DNA from: Pontibacter flavimaris
GTDB lineage: Bacteria > Bacteroidota > Bacteroidia > Cytophagales > Hymenobacteraceae
Length of the DNA: 64,000 nucleotides
Reading direction: 5' to 3'
Assembly (NCBI RefSeq): GCF_001907195.1
Contig: NZ_LVWA01000009.1
Coordinates: 223,078-287,077, forward strand
Below, one piece after another: positions 28,607 through 38,867 of the stretch. The translations under genes and the position numbers were made by a program. Position 1 is the stretch's first letter. Each line of letters opens with the position of its first letter. The notes under the pieces are model-generated. The model did not search any database. It saw only the letters and a program-made list of their open reading frames with translations, and was not told where the DNA came from.

Positions 28607-30037
28607 ATGCAGCATGTATCTCCGATAAGAGAGCCTCTGGTAACGGGGGGGAAAACATACCACGACATCACCCAGGATGTCTGCAGACAAGTGGAGGCGA
28701 AGCCCAACGTGCGTTGGGCCGCTGCCCTTGCCGTAGCATTGGTTGGCTTAGCTATATTTATCTACTCTGTATACCGCACACTATGGTACGGTATCGGCGA
28801 ATGGGGACTTAACAAAACAGTTGGTTGGGCATGGGACATCACCAACTTCGTATGGTGGGTAGGTATCGGCCACGCCGGTACGCTGATCTCAGCCATTCTC
28901 CTCCTGTTCCGTCAGAAGTGGAGAACTTCCATCAACCGTGCAGCGGAGGCGATGACAATCTTCGCCGTAATCTGCGCCGCCATGTTCCCGGTTCTGCACA
29001 TGGGCCGTCCGTGGCTGGCCTACTGGGTGCTTCCACTGCCAAACACATTCGGATCGCTTTGGGTTAACTTCAACTCACCGCTTCTTTGGGACGTGTTCGC
29101 GATCTCCACTTACTTCTCCGTATCACTCGTTTTCTGGTACATCGGCCTGATTCCTGACTTTGCCACTATCCGCGACAGGGCTACCGGTCCTATTGCCAGA
29201 AGGGCTTATGCCGCTTTATCAATGGGCTGGACAGGTTCAGCAAAGGCATGGTCCCGGTACGAGACCGTATCCCTTATCCTGGCTGGTTTGGCTACACCAC
29301 TGGTACTTTCGGTACACACGATCGTATCCATGGACTTTGCAACCTCTGTAATCCCGGGCTGGCACACGACCATCTTCCCTCCATACTTCGTGGCAGGTGC
29401 GATCTTCTCAGGCTTCGCCATGGTGCTTACCCTGATGATCATTACCCGAAAGGTATTCTTCCTGGAAGACTATATCACCCTGGAGCACGTGGAGTCGATG
29501 AACAAGGTGATCATCCTGACGGGCTCTATCGTAGGTATCGCTTATACTACAGAGTTCTTTATCGCCTGGTACTCAGGTGTGGAGTATGAGCAGTATGCCT
29601 TCATTAACCGTGCTTTCGGTCCTTACTGGTGGGCCTACTGGTCGATGATGACCTGTAACGTGATCACACCGCAGCTTTTCTGGTTCAGAAAGATCAGAAG
29701 AAGCCTGACCGCTACCTTTATCATCTCGATCTTTGTGAACATCGGTATGTGGTTCGAGCGTTTCGTGATCATCGTAACCTCATTGCACAGAGACTACCTG
29801 CCATCATCCTGGGCTATGTTCTCTCCAACCATCATCGATATAGGTGTATACGTTGGTACGATAGGCCTATTCTTTACACTGTTCCTGCTGTTTGCAAAGT
29901 TTTTCCCGGTGGTGAACATGGCCGAGGTGAAAGCGATCCTGAAGTCTTCTTCAGAAGTGACACACAGTCATGGCAGAGGTGCTACCATGCATGCTACTGA
30001 TAAGGATTCGAACTCTAATACACATCACAATGAATAA
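28607..30037 (+). CDS. actC: Alternative complex III subunit C: NrfD-type quinol-oxidising membrane protein (476 aa)
   Basis: A polytopic protein of the NrfD/PsrC family with about ten transmembrane helices, beginning at [16 protein letters not shown] (about 40-56). Typical stretches are [36 protein letters not shown] and [20 protein letters not shown]. This subunit provides the quinol site and is a candidate for proton translocation. The C-terminal 35 residues are cytoplasmic and His-rich ([20 protein letters not shown]). Its last 8 bases overlap actD. Confidence 0.95.
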   Translation: MQHVSPIREPLVTGGKTYHDITQDVCRQVEAKPNVRWAAALAVALVGLAIFIYSVYRTLWYGIGEWGLNKTVGWAWDITNFVWWVGIGHAGTLISAILLLFRQKWRTSINRAAEAMTIFAVICAAMFPVLHMGRPWLAYWVLPLPNTFGSLWVNFNSPLLWDVFAISTYFSVSLVFWYIGLIPDFATIRDRATGPIARRAYAALSMGWTGSAKAWSRYETVSLILAGLATPLVLSVHTIVSMDFATSVIPGWHTTIFPPYFVAGAIFSGFAMVLTLMIITRKVFFLEDYITLEHVESMNKVIILTGSIVGIAYTTEFFIAWYSGVEYEQYAFINRAFGPYWWAYWSMMTCNVITPQLFWFRKIRRSLTATFIISIFVNIGMWFERFVIIVTSLHRDYLPSSWAMFSPTIIDIGVYVGTIGLFFTLFLLFAKFFPVVNMAEVKAILKSSSEVTHSHGRGATMHATDKDSNSNTHHNE

Positions 30038-30554
30038 GAAGTTTGTTCTAGGTATTTATGATGATGAAGATGTGCTGTTGGCAGCCATCGAGAATATCCG
30101 CGCCGCCGGAACCAAGATTTATGACGTGTTTTCCCCCTATCCGGTACACGGTATTGACGACGTGTTAGGCATTAAGCGCTCAAGACTCCCAATCGTGGCC
30201 TTTTTCGGGGGACTAGCCGGGATGTCGTTCGCACTGTGGATGCAGATATGGATGATGGGCTTCGACTGGCCGATGATCATTGGTGGTAAGCCGCACATCG
30301 CGCTTCCTTCCTTTATCCCGGTTACGTTTGAGCTAACGGTACTCTTCAGTGCCTTTAGCATGGTGATCGTGTTCTTTATCGTGTCTAACATGAAGCCGTC
30401 GCTGAAGGTGAACGTGTTCGACAAGCGCTCTACAGACGACAAATTTGTGATGGCTATAGAAGTGAAAGAAGGAGCAACCGACATGGAGGCTCTCAACAAT
30501 CTTCTTCGCTCTAACGGTGCTATTGAAGTTAATGAGAAGGAGGTAGTAAAATAA
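30030..30554 (+). CDS. actD: Alternative complex III subunit D: DUF3341 protein (174 aa)
   Basis: The ATG at 30030 ([23 protein letters not shown]) is chosen over an upstream in-frame start because it matches the DUF3341 N-terminus and overlaps actC by 8 bases. A cytoplasmic domain with the [13 protein letters not shown] signature precedes two transmembrane helices ([19 protein letters not shown] and [19 protein letters not shown]). In the known structures it packs against ActC. Its stop shares one base with the actE ATG. Confidence 0.94.
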   Translation: MNKKFVLGIYDDEDVLLAAIENIRAAGTKIYDVFSPYPVHGIDDVLGIKRSRLPIVAFFGGLAGMSFALWMQIWMMGFDWPMIIGGKPHIALPSFIPVTFELTVLFSAFSMVIVFFIVSNMKPSLKVNVFDKRSTDDKFVMAIEVKEGATDMEALNNLLRSNGAIEVNEKEVVK

Positions 30555-31219
30555 TGAAGAGGATGATAAAAACAGGCTTTACAGCCTCAGCTATACTTTT
30601 CTCTGCTGCAGTTCTCTTTTCCTGCAGCAATGAACAAGACCCAGGGGTCGAGTTTGCCCCGGACATGTACCACTCTGTTCCTCTTGACCCTTATTCTCAG
30701 ATAAAAGAGAACAAGTTTAACCCTGCCGGTATGAACATGCGTGAGCCGGTTAAAGGTACGGTAGCACGTGGCAAGCAGGGGTATAACGTTTATCTGTCCG
30801 AAGATAACGCCGAGACAGCAGGTGCAGAGCTTAAAAACCCACTTGCCAGAAACACAGCGAACCTGGAAGAGGGAAAGGTGCTGTATGCCCGCTTTTGCTC
30901 GCCATGCCACGGTGCTGAAGGCGACGGGCAGGGACTGGTAGGCCAGAAGTTCAAGGGGGTGCCATCGTATACGGCTGGCCGTGTGGCGGAACTCCCAGGA
31001 GGCCATATTTACCACGTTATCACTTACGGCAGAGGACGTATGTTGCCTCACGGTTCACAAGTAAACCCGGAGGAGCGCTGGAAGATAGTTATGTATGTAC
31101 AGCAGCTACAGAAAGGGGAGACAGGCACTGCGGTTTCTGATGACGCTTCGGAAGAGGCCGCGCAGGAAGCTGATGAGGCCGGAACCAAGAATCCTGTAAC
31201 CGGAACCCCTAATAACTAA
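30554..31219 (+). CDS. actE: Alternative complex III subunit E: monohaem cytochrome c lipoprotein (221 aa)
   Basis: A signal sequence ends in a lipobox (AVLFSC, Cys24), so the protein should be anchored to the inner membrane by a lipid. The haem motif is Cys115-Ser-Pro-Cys118-His119, followed by GAEGDGQG, with a Met axial-ligand candidate in GRGRMLPHGS at about 160. It probably carries electrons from the ActA haems to the oxidase. The C-terminal 30 residues are acidic and low-complexity (DDASEEAAQEADEAG). Translation is coupled to actD (TAATG). Confidence 0.95.
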   Translation: MKRMIKTGFTASAILFSAAVLFSCSNEQDPGVEFAPDMYHSVPLDPYSQIKENKFNPAGMNMREPVKGTVARGKQGYNVYLSEDNAETAGAELKNPLARNTANLEEGKVLYARFCSPCHGAEGDGQGLVGQKFKGVPSYTAGRVAELPGGHIYHVITYGRGRMLPHGSQVNPEERWKIVMYVQQLQKGETGTAVSDDASEEAAQEADEAGTKNPVTGTPNN

Positions 31220-31244
31220 GACTAAGGCATAAAATAAAGGGATA

Positions 31245-32513
31245 ATGACAGAAGAAAGACTCATCATTTCCAGAAAAACGAACAATAAGTTTTTCTTAAT
31301 GATAGCTGTAGGTGTAATTCTACTTATAGCAGGCATCATTTTTATGGCCGCAGGCGGAGGAGCAGATCACGGTGAGGGACACGGTGAGGCTGCTGCAGCA
31401 GGTCATGAAGCCGCTTCATGGACAAAGCGTTTATTCGTGAACCTTTGGCTGAACAACGTATACTTTACAGGGATTGCCCTGATCGGCACCTTCTTCGTGG
31501 CAGTACAATATGTATCTTACGCCGGCTGGTCCGTTCTGGTTAACAGGGTTGCTTTAGCGCTTAGCTACTTCCTGCCAATAGGGGGAGTGGTTATGCTGCT
31601 GGTTTTCCTTTTTGGTGGACACGACATCTTCCACTGGACACACGATTATCTGTATGATCTTAACGATGAGCGGTATGATCCGATCATCGCTGGCAAGTCG
31701 CCTTACCTGAACACGGCGTTTTTCCTTATCCGTATGGTGCTATACTTTGCCCTTTGGATCTGGTTTTCCATGTGGTTGAGGAAAGAGTCTATGAATGAGG
31801 ACCTGAACGGCAGTACGAACTACTACCATAAGAGCATCCGTATTTCAGCCGTCTTCCTGGTAATCTTCGGTATCACTTCTTCTACTGCTGCCTGGGATTG
31901 GGTACTCTCCATCGATACGCACTGGTTCTCCACCATGTTCGGATGGTATGTATTTGCCAGCTGGTGGGTATCCGGCCTTGCCGCCATTACCCTTACGGTG
32001 ATCATCCTGAAGCAGAACGGTTACCTGAAGATGGTAAACGCTAACCACCTGCATGACCTGGGTAAGTTTGTGTTTGCCTTCTCTATCTTCTGGACCTATA
32101 TCTGGTTCTCTCAGTTCCTGCTCTACTGGTATGCGAACATGCCGGAGGAAGCAATCTACTTCATTGAAAGGCTGGGCGGTAACGGAGGCCATTATAAGTG
32201 GATCTTCTTCTTCAACCTGATCATAAACTTTGTGCTGCCATTCCTTGTTCTGATGACCAGGGATTCAAAGCGCCAGATGATCATGCTCAAGATTGTTATG
32301 ATCGCCATCCTGATCGGGCATTGGTTTGACTTCTACCTGATGATGATGCCTGGTACACTGCGTACAGACGCCGGTATAGGCTTCATTGAAATCGGTACTG
32401 CCCTTATCTTCTTAGGAGTGTTTCTGCTAGCCTTTACGAAGGGACTTTCAAAAGCATCCCTGGTGCCGGTAAACCACCCATTCCTGGAGGAGAGTGTACA
32501 CCATCATGTTTAG
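31245..32513 (+). CDS. actF: Alternative complex III subunit F: polytopic quinol:cytochrome c oxidoreductase subunit (422 aa)
   Basis: About ten transmembrane helices in an arrangement related to ActC but shorter, starting FFLMIAVGVILLIAGIIFM. Between helices 1 and 2 is a His/Gly/Glu-rich loop (ADHGEGHGEAAAAGHE). Conserved-looking segments include YFTGIALIGTFFVAVQYVSYAGW and SSTAAWDWVLSIDTHWFSTMFGWY. No second quinone site is known for ActF; in structures it supports ActC. It ends 24 bases before coxB with no terminator between, so the complex III and oxidase genes are co-transcribed. Confidence 0.94.
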   Translation: MTEERLIISRKTNNKFFLMIAVGVILLIAGIIFMAAGGGADHGEGHGEAAAAGHEAASWTKRLFVNLWLNNVYFTGIALIGTFFVAVQYVSYAGWSVLVNRVALALSYFLPIGGVVMLLVFLFGGHDIFHWTHDYLYDLNDERYDPIIAGKSPYLNTAFFLIRMVLYFALWIWFSMWLRKESMNEDLNGSTNYYHKSIRISAVFLVIFGITSSTAAWDWVLSIDTHWFSTMFGWYVFASWWVSGLAAITLTVIILKQNGYLKMVNANHLHDLGKFVFAFSIFWTYIWFSQFLLYWYANMPEEAIYFIERLGGNGGHYKWIFFFNLIINFVLPFLVLMTRDSKRQMIMLKIVMIAILIGHWFDFYLMMMPGTLRTDAGIGFIEIGTALIFLGVFLLAFTKGLSKASLVPVNHPFLEESVHHHV

Positions 32514-32537
32514 AGACTATACTAAAAGCGCTATATA

Positions 32538-33587
32538 ATGATTACTATCGCCATTGGTTTATCCATTCTTTTATTACTGATCATTCTCTTCCTGCTTTTC
32601 AGGATCGGAACGCTGACGTCAATCTTCCGGGGTTCAACGGAGCGTGCGGCCGGTACAACCAAAGTAAGCAACCGTGTAAACGGAACGCTGCTACTGCTCT
32701 TCCTGGTATTGGGTGGAGTGGCTTTTGCCTGGTCCTTTGCGGATGCATGGGATGATATGAACCTGCCGCTTGGCTCATTGCACGGGGAGTGGACGGACAA
32801 CCTGTTCTGGACAACCATGATCATCATCGGAATCGTGTTTGTGATCACGCAGGTGTTGCTGTTTCTCTACTCATACAAGTACCAGCACAAGGACGATAAG
32901 CGTGCCTACTATTACCCGCACAACAACAAACTGGAGATCGTTTGGACGATGATTCCTGCTGTTGTGATGGCGATACTGGTATTTGGTGGCTGGCAAACCT
33001 GGACGAAGATCACCAGTGCAGCTCCTGAGGACGCTGTCGTGGTGGAGATCGTAGGCAAGCAGTTTAACTGGATGGTGCGTTACCCGGGTGCTGATGGCAA
33101 GCTGGGTGTTGCCAAAACAACGCTCATAGATGCTACAAATGAAATTGGGGTAGACTTCAGCGATCCAAACGCGCAGGACGATATCATCAATCCGCTTCAG
33201 ATACATGTGCCCAAAGGCAAGCCGGTGCTATTGAAAATCAGATCGCGAGATGTGATCCACAGTGTGTTCATGCCGCACTTCCGCCTGAAGATGGATGCTG
33301 TTCCTGGTATGCCTACCAAGTTCTGGTTTGTACCGACGAAGACGACAAACGAAATGGCTAGCGAGACCGGAAATCCGGACTTCAAGTATGAATTGGCTTG
33401 TGCAGAGATCTGCGGAAGAGGCCACTTCGCCATGCGTTTTGTAATTGTGGTAGATGAGCCGGAAGAGTATGAGGCTTGGTTAGCGAGCCAAACTCCGTTC
33501 GTTGAGCAGAACCCTCAGGTGCTGGCAAAATTCCAGAAGGAAGGCGCTACTGAACTTGTAGCTGAGGCTAAGGAAGAAGTAGAATAA
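32538..33587 (+). CDS. coxB: Cytochrome c oxidase subunit II (349 aa)
   Basis: Three hydrophobic segments (residues 2-25, 48-66 and 95-112) lie before the usual pair's end NKLEIVWTMIPAVVMAILVFGGW. The periplasmic cupredoxin domain carries the CuA ligands: His in RDVIHSVFMPHF, then CAEICGRGHFAM at about 288-299, giving two Cys, a Glu carbonyl, His and Met. There is no fused cytochrome c domain, so electrons must come from ActE, ActA or another cytochrome. The spacing (33 bases to coxA) and order II-I are typical of Bacteroidota. Confidence 0.97.
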   Translation: MITIAIGLSILLLLIILFLLFRIGTLTSIFRGSTERAAGTTKVSNRVNGTLLLLFLVLGGVAFAWSFADAWDDMNLPLGSLHGEWTDNLFWTTMIIIGIVFVITQVLLFLYSYKYQHKDDKRAYYYPHNNKLEIVWTMIPAVVMAILVFGGWQTWTKITSAAPEDAVVVEIVGKQFNWMVRYPGADGKLGVAKTTLIDATNEIGVDFSDPNAQDDIINPLQIHVPKGKPVLLKIRSRDVIHSVFMPHFRLKMDAVPGMPTKFWFVPTKTTNEMASETGNPDFKYELACAEICGRGHFAMRFVIVVDEPEEYEAWLASQTPFVEQNPQVLAKFQKEGATELVAEAKEEVE

Positions 33588-33620
33588 ACTGATTTGTCGC
33601 ATTTTAATTCCTAAATAAGA

Positions 33621-35447
33621 ATGTCTAGTACAGATATAACGATTAACAGGGATGTACATCACGCCCATGAGGAGCATGATCATCATCACGATCAGAACTT
33701 TTTCGAAAAGTATATCTTTAGCCTCGACCATAAGGTAATTGCCAAGCAGTACCTGTTCATGGGTATTATATGGGCATTTATCGGTGGCTTTTTGTCTATC
33801 TTATTCCGTTTGCAACTGGGCTGGCCTGAGGCCACGTTCACGTTCCTGGAGCCTATACTTGGCGGCTGGGTGGAAAATGGCAAGCTGAACCCTGAGTTCT
33901 ACCTGGCCCTGGTGACGATGCACGGTACCATCATGGTATTCTTCGTGCTAACGGCCGGCCTTAGCGGTACGTTCAGTAACTTCCTCATTCCGCTGCAGGT
34001 TGGAGCACGTGACATGGCGTCGGGTTTCATGAATATGCTCTCTTTCTGGATCTTCTTCATCGCCAGTGTGATCATGTTCTGGTCGCTCTTCCTCGAGACA
34101 GGCCCAGCTGGTGGCGGGTGGACGGTTTATCCGCCGCTGAGCGCGCTGCCAGAGGCCATCCAGGGGTCCGGCGACGGTATGACGATGTGGCTGATCTCTA
34201 TGGCACTGTTTATCGTATCGCAGCTGCTAGGAGGTGTAAACTACATCACAACGGTGATTAACCTGCGTACAAGAGGCATGTCTATGACGAAGCTTCCGCT
34301 GACGATATGGGCATTCGTGCTTACTGCAGTTCTGGGTCTTCTGGCTTTCCCTGTATTATTATCAGCGGCTCTGCTGCTCATCTTCGACCGCAGCTTCGGC
34401 ACCAGCTTCTTCCTTTCCGATATCTACATTGCCGGACAGGCACTAACCAACACGGGTGGCAGCGCTATACTTTTCCAGCACCTGTTCTGGTTCCTGGGGC
34501 ATCCGGAAGTATACATCGTGATCCTGCCTGCGATGGGTCTGGTATCAGAGGTTATTGCCACTAATGCACGCAAGCCTATCTTCGGCTACCGCGCCATGAT
34601 TGGCTCGCTGGTCGGTATCGCCGTACTTTCTTTCGTAGTATGGGCGCACCACATGTTCGTGACGGGTATGAACCCGTTCCTGGGCTCGGTGTTCATGTTC
34701 CTCACGCTGATCATTGCCGTACCATCGGCGGTGAAGGTGTTTAACTGGATCGCCACGCTTTGGAGAGGAAATATCCGCTTTACTAGCGCTATGATGTTTG
34801 CCATCGGATTCGTGTCGCTCTTTATCTCCGGTGGTCTGACGGGTATTATACTTGGTAACTCCGCCCTGGACATACAGCTGCATGATACTTACTTTGTAGT
34901 GGCGCACTTCCACCTGGTAATGGGTGCCGCAGCCTTCTTTGGTATGTTCTGCGGGGTATACCACTGGTTCCCGAAGATGTTTGGCCGTATGATGGATGAG
35001 AAGCTGGGCTTTGTTCACTTCTGGTTCACGTTCATCTCTGTTTACCTGGTGTTCATGCCAATGCACTACATCGGTATAGCGGGTTTCCCAAGAAGATACT
35101 ATAACTGGACAGGCTTTGAGACCTTCAATATCTTCACAGATATGAACACCTTCATCAGTATCGCCGCTATACTTGGCTTTACTGCGCAGTTCATCTTCCT
35201 GTTCAACTTCGTCTACAGCATCTTCCGCGGAAGAAGAGCTACTGAGAACCCGTGGCACTCCAACACGCTCGAGTGGACTACGCCGGTTCTTCCAGGCCAC
35301 GGCAACTGGCCAGGTGAAATTCCAGCTGTTTACAGATGGCCTTATGACTACAGCAAGCCAGGTGCTGCTGAAGATTACATTCCACAGACAGTACCTTTCT
35401 CGCAAACGCAGTCGTCTAACCTGCCCAACGAGAAGGATTTCGAATAA
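33621..35447 (+). CDS. coxA: Cytochrome c oxidase subunit I (608 aa)
   Basis: A catalytic haem-copper subunit with about twelve helices. The N-terminus is His-rich (HHAHEEHDHHHDQ). CuB ligands and the cross-linked Tyr are seen in HPEVY (His294, Glu296, Tyr298) and WAHHMF; haem a3/a ligands are in HDTYFVVAHFHLVMG. Glu in HPEV is the end of the D proton channel, so this is an A-type enzyme. The GHPEVY codons contain the iterated word (GAA GTA TAC), and three Ile-Leu pairs use ATA CTT. Downstream genes for haem O/A synthesis follow directly. Confidence 0.97.
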   Translation: MSSTDITINRDVHHAHEEHDHHHDQNFFEKYIFSLDHKVIAKQYLFMGIIWAFIGGFLSILFRLQLGWPEATFTFLEPILGGWVENGKLNPEFYLALVTMHGTIMVFFVLTAGLSGTFSNFLIPLQVGARDMASGFMNMLSFWIFFIASVIMFWSLFLETGPAGGGWTVYPPLSALPEAIQGSGDGMTMWLISMALFIVSQLLGGVNYITTVINLRTRGMSMTKLPLTIWAFVLTAVLGLLAFPVLLSAALLLIFDRSFGTSFFLSDIYIAGQALTNTGGSAILFQHLFWFLGHPEVYIVILPAMGLVSEVIATNARKPIFGYRAMIGSLVGIAVLSFVVWAHHMFVTGMNPFLGSVFMFLTLIIAVPSAVKVFNWIATLWRGNIRFTSAMMFAIGFVSLFISGGLTGIILGNSALDIQLHDTYFVVAHFHLVMGAAAFFGMFCGVYHWFPKMFGRMMDEKLGFVHFWFTFISVYLVFMPMHYIGIAGFPRRYYNWTGFETFNIFTDMNTFISIAAILGFTAQFIFLFNFVYSIFRGRRATENPWHSNTLEWTTPVLPGHGNWPGEIPAVYRWPYDYSKPGAAEDYIPQTVPFSQTQSSNLPNEKDFE

Positions 35448-35456
35448 AGCGTATTA

Positions 35457-36533
35457 ATGGCTATCAAATCTTTTCAATATAAAAGATTTAGAAATATCGG
35501 GGTACTGACGGTTTTTGCTGTCTACTTCCTGATATTGGTCGGGGGGATCGTTCGCAGCACAGGTTCAGGCATGGGATGTCCGGACTGGCCAAAGTGCTTC
35601 GGCAGCTGGGTTCCTCCGACCGATGTTAGCCAACTTCCGGATGATTACCTGGAAGTATACAAGCAACAGCGGATAGAGAAGAACCAGAAACTGGCCGGAT
35701 ACCTGGACGGACTGGGGTTTGAGAAAATCTCTGCCACCATCTTCTCCCACCCAAGCCAGTACATCGAGACGGAGTTCAATGTCACGAAGACCTGGATTGA
35801 GTACATAAACCGTCTGGTAGGGGCACTGATAGGCATCTTTATTTTTCTGACGGTGGTGTACGCCATACCTTACCTGAAGGAAGACAAGGCAGTGTTTTAC
35901 CTGTCCCTGATCAGCTTGCTGCTGGTGGGCTTTCAGGGCTGGCTGGGCTCCATCGTGGTCTCTACCAACCTATTGCCTGTTACCATTACCATACACATGG
36001 CGCTGGCGCTGGTACTTGTAGCGTTGCTGCAGTATGCGGTTGCCCGTGCAAATAAAGATAAGGTACTAACCGGGTACCAATTCTCGCCAAAGCTAAATCT
36101 GCTGTTGTGGACCCTGGCGCTTCTGACCTTCGGGCAGATTCTGATAGGTACGCAGGTGCGGGAGGAAGTGGACCTGATATCCTTTACAATGGGTGGAGCG
36201 GAGAGAGCTTCCTGGGTGGATAACTTGGGAATGAGTTTCTACATCCACCGGTCGTTCTCTATACTTTTGGCGGCCTTGCATATTTACGTGGCCCTGCTGC
36301 TTTACAGGTTACAAAACCGTCAGATCACGGTATTGACGCATGTAATGCTGGCGCTAGTCGGGGCAGAGATAGTCATCGGAGTCATCATGGCCTATTTTGC
36401 CATTCCTCCGGTGCTTCAACCACTGCATCTTACGTTTGCGGCCCTGCTATTCGGGGTGCAGTTTCAGCTTTTGATCGTTTATTACTACGCCTCTCGCAAG
36501 GCGAAAACTCTGCAAGTAGTTGTTCATAACTAA
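35457..36533 (+). CDS. ctaA: Haem A synthase, COX15/CtaA family (358 aa)
   Basis: An eight-helix membrane protein that oxidises the C8 methyl of haem O to give haem A. The first helix ends in GGIVRSTGSGMGCPDWPKCFG, with the Cys pair CPDWPKC typical of the family. His ligand candidates lie in NRLVGALIG, IHMALALVLVALL and YIHRSFSILLAALH. It starts 9 bases after coxA, and its stop shares one base with ctaB, so all are one unit. Confidence 0.95.
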   Translation: MAIKSFQYKRFRNIGVLTVFAVYFLILVGGIVRSTGSGMGCPDWPKCFGSWVPPTDVSQLPDDYLEVYKQQRIEKNQKLAGYLDGLGFEKISATIFSHPSQYIETEFNVTKTWIEYINRLVGALIGIFIFLTVVYAIPYLKEDKAVFYLSLISLLLVGFQGWLGSIVVSTNLLPVTITIHMALALVLVALLQYAVARANKDKVLTGYQFSPKLNLLLWTLALLTFGQILIGTQVREEVDLISFTMGGAERASWVDNLGMSFYIHRSFSILLAALHIYVALLLYRLQNRQITVLTHVMLALVGAEIVIGVIMAYFAIPPVLQPLHLTFAALLFGVQFQLLIVYYYASRKAKTLQVVVHN

Positions 36534-37429
36534 TGTACACGAGCAATACAAAGACGCTACTGCAAGCTTCAACCATGGCTAACAAAGCAACGGCATATTT
36601 TCAGTTATTGAAGTTTCGCTTAAGTTTAACTGTTACCTTCTCTAGTGCCATCGGTTTTATACTTGGGAATCCTAACGCCAGGTGGTATGACATCGCCCTG
36701 GTGATGCTGGGAGGGATGCTGGTAACCGGTGCTGCCAATATTATAAACCAGATCCTGGAGAAGGACCTGGATAAGCTGATGAAGCGCACAGCTAAACGGC
36801 CGCTCCCTACCGGCGTATTAACTGTAAAGGAGGCTGCCGTATATTGCTTTCTTCTGGCACTGGCAGGAACGTTGCTGTTGGGTATATACTTTAATCCGCT
36901 GGCTGCTGCGTTATCGCTTTTGTCGCTGGTGCTTTACGGGTTTTTCTATACGCCACTGAAGCGCATCAGCCCGATATGCGTGTTTGTAGGGGCCATACCT
37001 GGGGCTATGCCTCCGCTGATTGGCTGGGTGGCGGCAACAGGGGCCATCGAGGCGGAAGCGATCATACTTTTTGGCATTCAGTTTTTCTGGCAGTTCCCGC
37101 ACTTCTGGGCCATTGCCTGGGTGCTGGATGATGACTATAAGAAAGCTGGCTTCAAGATGCTGCCTATGGAAGGCGGCAAGAACCTGAAGACCGCGATCCA
37201 GATTATGAGCTACACGCTGGTGCTGATTCCGTTGAGCCTGCTGCCGCTGCAGTTCGGCATGACTGGGGTTACCTCCGCGATGATTGCCGTGGTATGCGGC
37301 GTATTATTTCTTGCCCAGACATTTTACCTGATGCGCACCTGCTCTAAAAAAGCTGCCATGAGCATTATGTTTGGTTCGTTTTTATATCTGCCTATTGTGC
37401 AGATAGCCTTTGTATTAGATAAAATTTAG
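36533..37429 (+). CDS. ctaB: Protohaem IX farnesyltransferase (haem O synthase) (298 aa)
   Basis: A UbiA-superfamily prenyltransferase with about nine helices. The first Asp-rich site is NQILEKDLDKLMKRTAKRPLP, and the second is in WVLDDDYKKAGFKMLP, which bind Mg-farnesyl pyrophosphate. It starts with an ATG overlapping the ctaA stop (TAATG); a second Met fifteen residues in (MANKATAYFQLLKFR) is a possible alternative and is nearer the family start. It makes haem O, the substrate of the preceding gene product. Confidence 0.95.
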   Translation: MYTSNTKTLLQASTMANKATAYFQLLKFRLSLTVTFSSAIGFILGNPNARWYDIALVMLGGMLVTGAANIINQILEKDLDKLMKRTAKRPLPTGVLTVKEAAVYCFLLALAGTLLLGIYFNPLAAALSLLSLVLYGFFYTPLKRISPICVFVGAIPGAMPPLIGWVAATGAIEAEAIILFGIQFFWQFPHFWAIAWVLDDDYKKAGFKMLPMEGGKNLKTAIQIMSYTLVLIPLSLLPLQFGMTGVTSAMIAVVCGVLFLAQTFYLMRTCSKKAAMSIMFGSFLYLPIVQIAFVLDKI

Positions 37430-37432
37430 ATT

Positions 37433-38023
37433 ATGGCAATGGCTAATTTTCCAGTAGATGAGCATAACAGCCGTGGTGGGGTGCATCCTTTAAAATTCTC
37501 GCTGTGGTTGATTATTATAAGTATTATCATGATGTTTGCAGCTTTTACGAGCGCTTACATCGTAAGAAGGGAGGAAGGAAACTGGCTGGAGTTCGATCTG
37601 CCAAACATCCTGCTGGTCAACACGATTTTGATCCTGCTGAGTTCAGTTACGATGCAATTTGCGTATAACTCGGCTACGCAGGATAACATCGGCAGGGTGA
37701 AGCTGCTGCTGCTGCTGACCCTGGGCCTGGGGGTCGCTTTCCTGATAGGGCAGTGGTATGCCTGGGCTGACCTGGTACAGAATAACATATACTTTGGAGG
37801 CACGGGAAGTAACCCTTCCGGCTCTTTTCTGTATGTGCTTACAGGGGTTCACGGGTTCCACCTGATCACGGGGCTGATCTTTGTGCTGATCGTGTTCCTG
37901 AGCAGCCTGAAGTATAAGGTTCACTCCAAGCGCCTGCTGCGTATACAATTGTGCACGGTGTATTGGCACTTTTTAGGAGGGCTTTGGCTATATTTGTATA
38001 TATTCTTAAGAATAAATCACTAA
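37433..38023 (+). CDS. Cytochrome c oxidase subunit III, first copy (196 aa)
   Basis: A haem-copper oxidase subunit III with five helices, recognised by TSAYIVRREEGNWLEF, VLTGVHGFHLITGLIF and LCTVYWHFLGGLWLYLYIFL. It starts 3 bases after ctaB. A second subunit III gene follows 23 bases later, an arrangement found in many Bacteroidota; both probably sit in one enzyme or alternate. Confidence 0.93.
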   Translation: MAMANFPVDEHNSRGGVHPLKFSLWLIIISIIMMFAAFTSAYIVRREEGNWLEFDLPNILLVNTILILLSSVTMQFAYNSATQDNIGRVKLLLLLTLGLGVAFLIGQWYAWADLVQNNIYFGGTGSNPSGSFLYVLTGVHGFHLITGLIFVLIVFLSSLKYKVHSKRLLRIQLCTVYWHFLGGLWLYLYIFLRINH

Positions 38024-38046
38024 ACACGTTTTTCAATACATAAACT

Positions 38047-38793
38047 ATGTCTACTTCAACTACGCTGGAAGCACCTAATACGGGTACATGGGACGGTGGT
38101 AACGAACCAATGAAAGCGAGCTATGGTAAACTCATGATGTGGTTTTTCCTGCTCTCAGATGCGTTTACTTTTGGTGCCTTTCTTATTGTTTACGGACTTG
38201 CCCGCCACGCGCACACGCCTTACACAGGTGAGGCGGAGGCTTTCACTTTCTCTACGGAGTGGTGGCCGATACCTGAGAAGGTGTTCAATGCCTTCCCTGG
38301 CTTTCATGGGGTAGATCTGCCGCTGGCATTCGTGGCCTTGATGACGATGATCCTGATCCTTAGCTCGGTTACGATGGTGCTGGCTGTAGAGGCGGGCCAT
38401 CGCATGGACAAGAAAGATGTGGAGAAGTGGCTGCTTTGGACCATTCTGTTTGGTGCTACCTTCCTGGGATGCCAGGCATGGGAGTGGACCCACTTTATCG
38501 TGGGAACTGACGAAGGCATGCTGCTGGCGGATGGTACCCGCGTGTATGGCGCCAACATGACCGTAAACCAGTATGGGCCGCCCTTGTTTGCCGACCTGTT
38601 CTTCTTTATCACAGGTTTTCACGGCTTCCACGTAACCATAGGATGGGTACTGTTGGTAATTGCCTTTATCAGTACCGTTAACGGCGTCTACCACAAGCGG
38701 GGCCACTACGAAATGGTGGAGAAGATTGGTTTGTACTGGCACTTTGTGGACCTTGTTTGGGTATTCGTGTTCACCTTCTTCTATCTGATCTAA
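38047..38793 (+). CDS. Cytochrome c oxidase subunit III, second copy (248 aa)
   Basis: Longer than the first copy, with six to seven helices. Marks are MMWFFLLSDAFTFGAFLI, GCQAWEWTHF, ITGFHGFHVTIGWVLL and GLYWHFVDLVWVFVFTFFYL. A periplasmic insertion (GTDEGMLLADGTRVYGANMT) between helices is not in the first copy. It shares only the family core with its neighbour, so the duplication is old. Confidence 0.93.
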   Translation: MSTSTTLEAPNTGTWDGGNEPMKASYGKLMMWFFLLSDAFTFGAFLIVYGLARHAHTPYTGEAEAFTFSTEWWPIPEKVFNAFPGFHGVDLPLAFVALMTMILILSSVTMVLAVEAGHRMDKKDVEKWLLWTILFGATFLGCQAWEWTHFIVGTDEGMLLADGTRVYGANMTVNQYGPPLFADLFFFITGFHGFHVTIGWVLLVIAFISTVNGVYHKRGHYEMVEKIGLYWHFVDLVWVFVFTFFYLI

Positions 38794-38867
38794 TAGTTAA
38801 GCAATAACATAGGGGCACTGTAAGGCTAAAGCAAGCAGCGCTCCCGGACAAAACATATCACTGGATT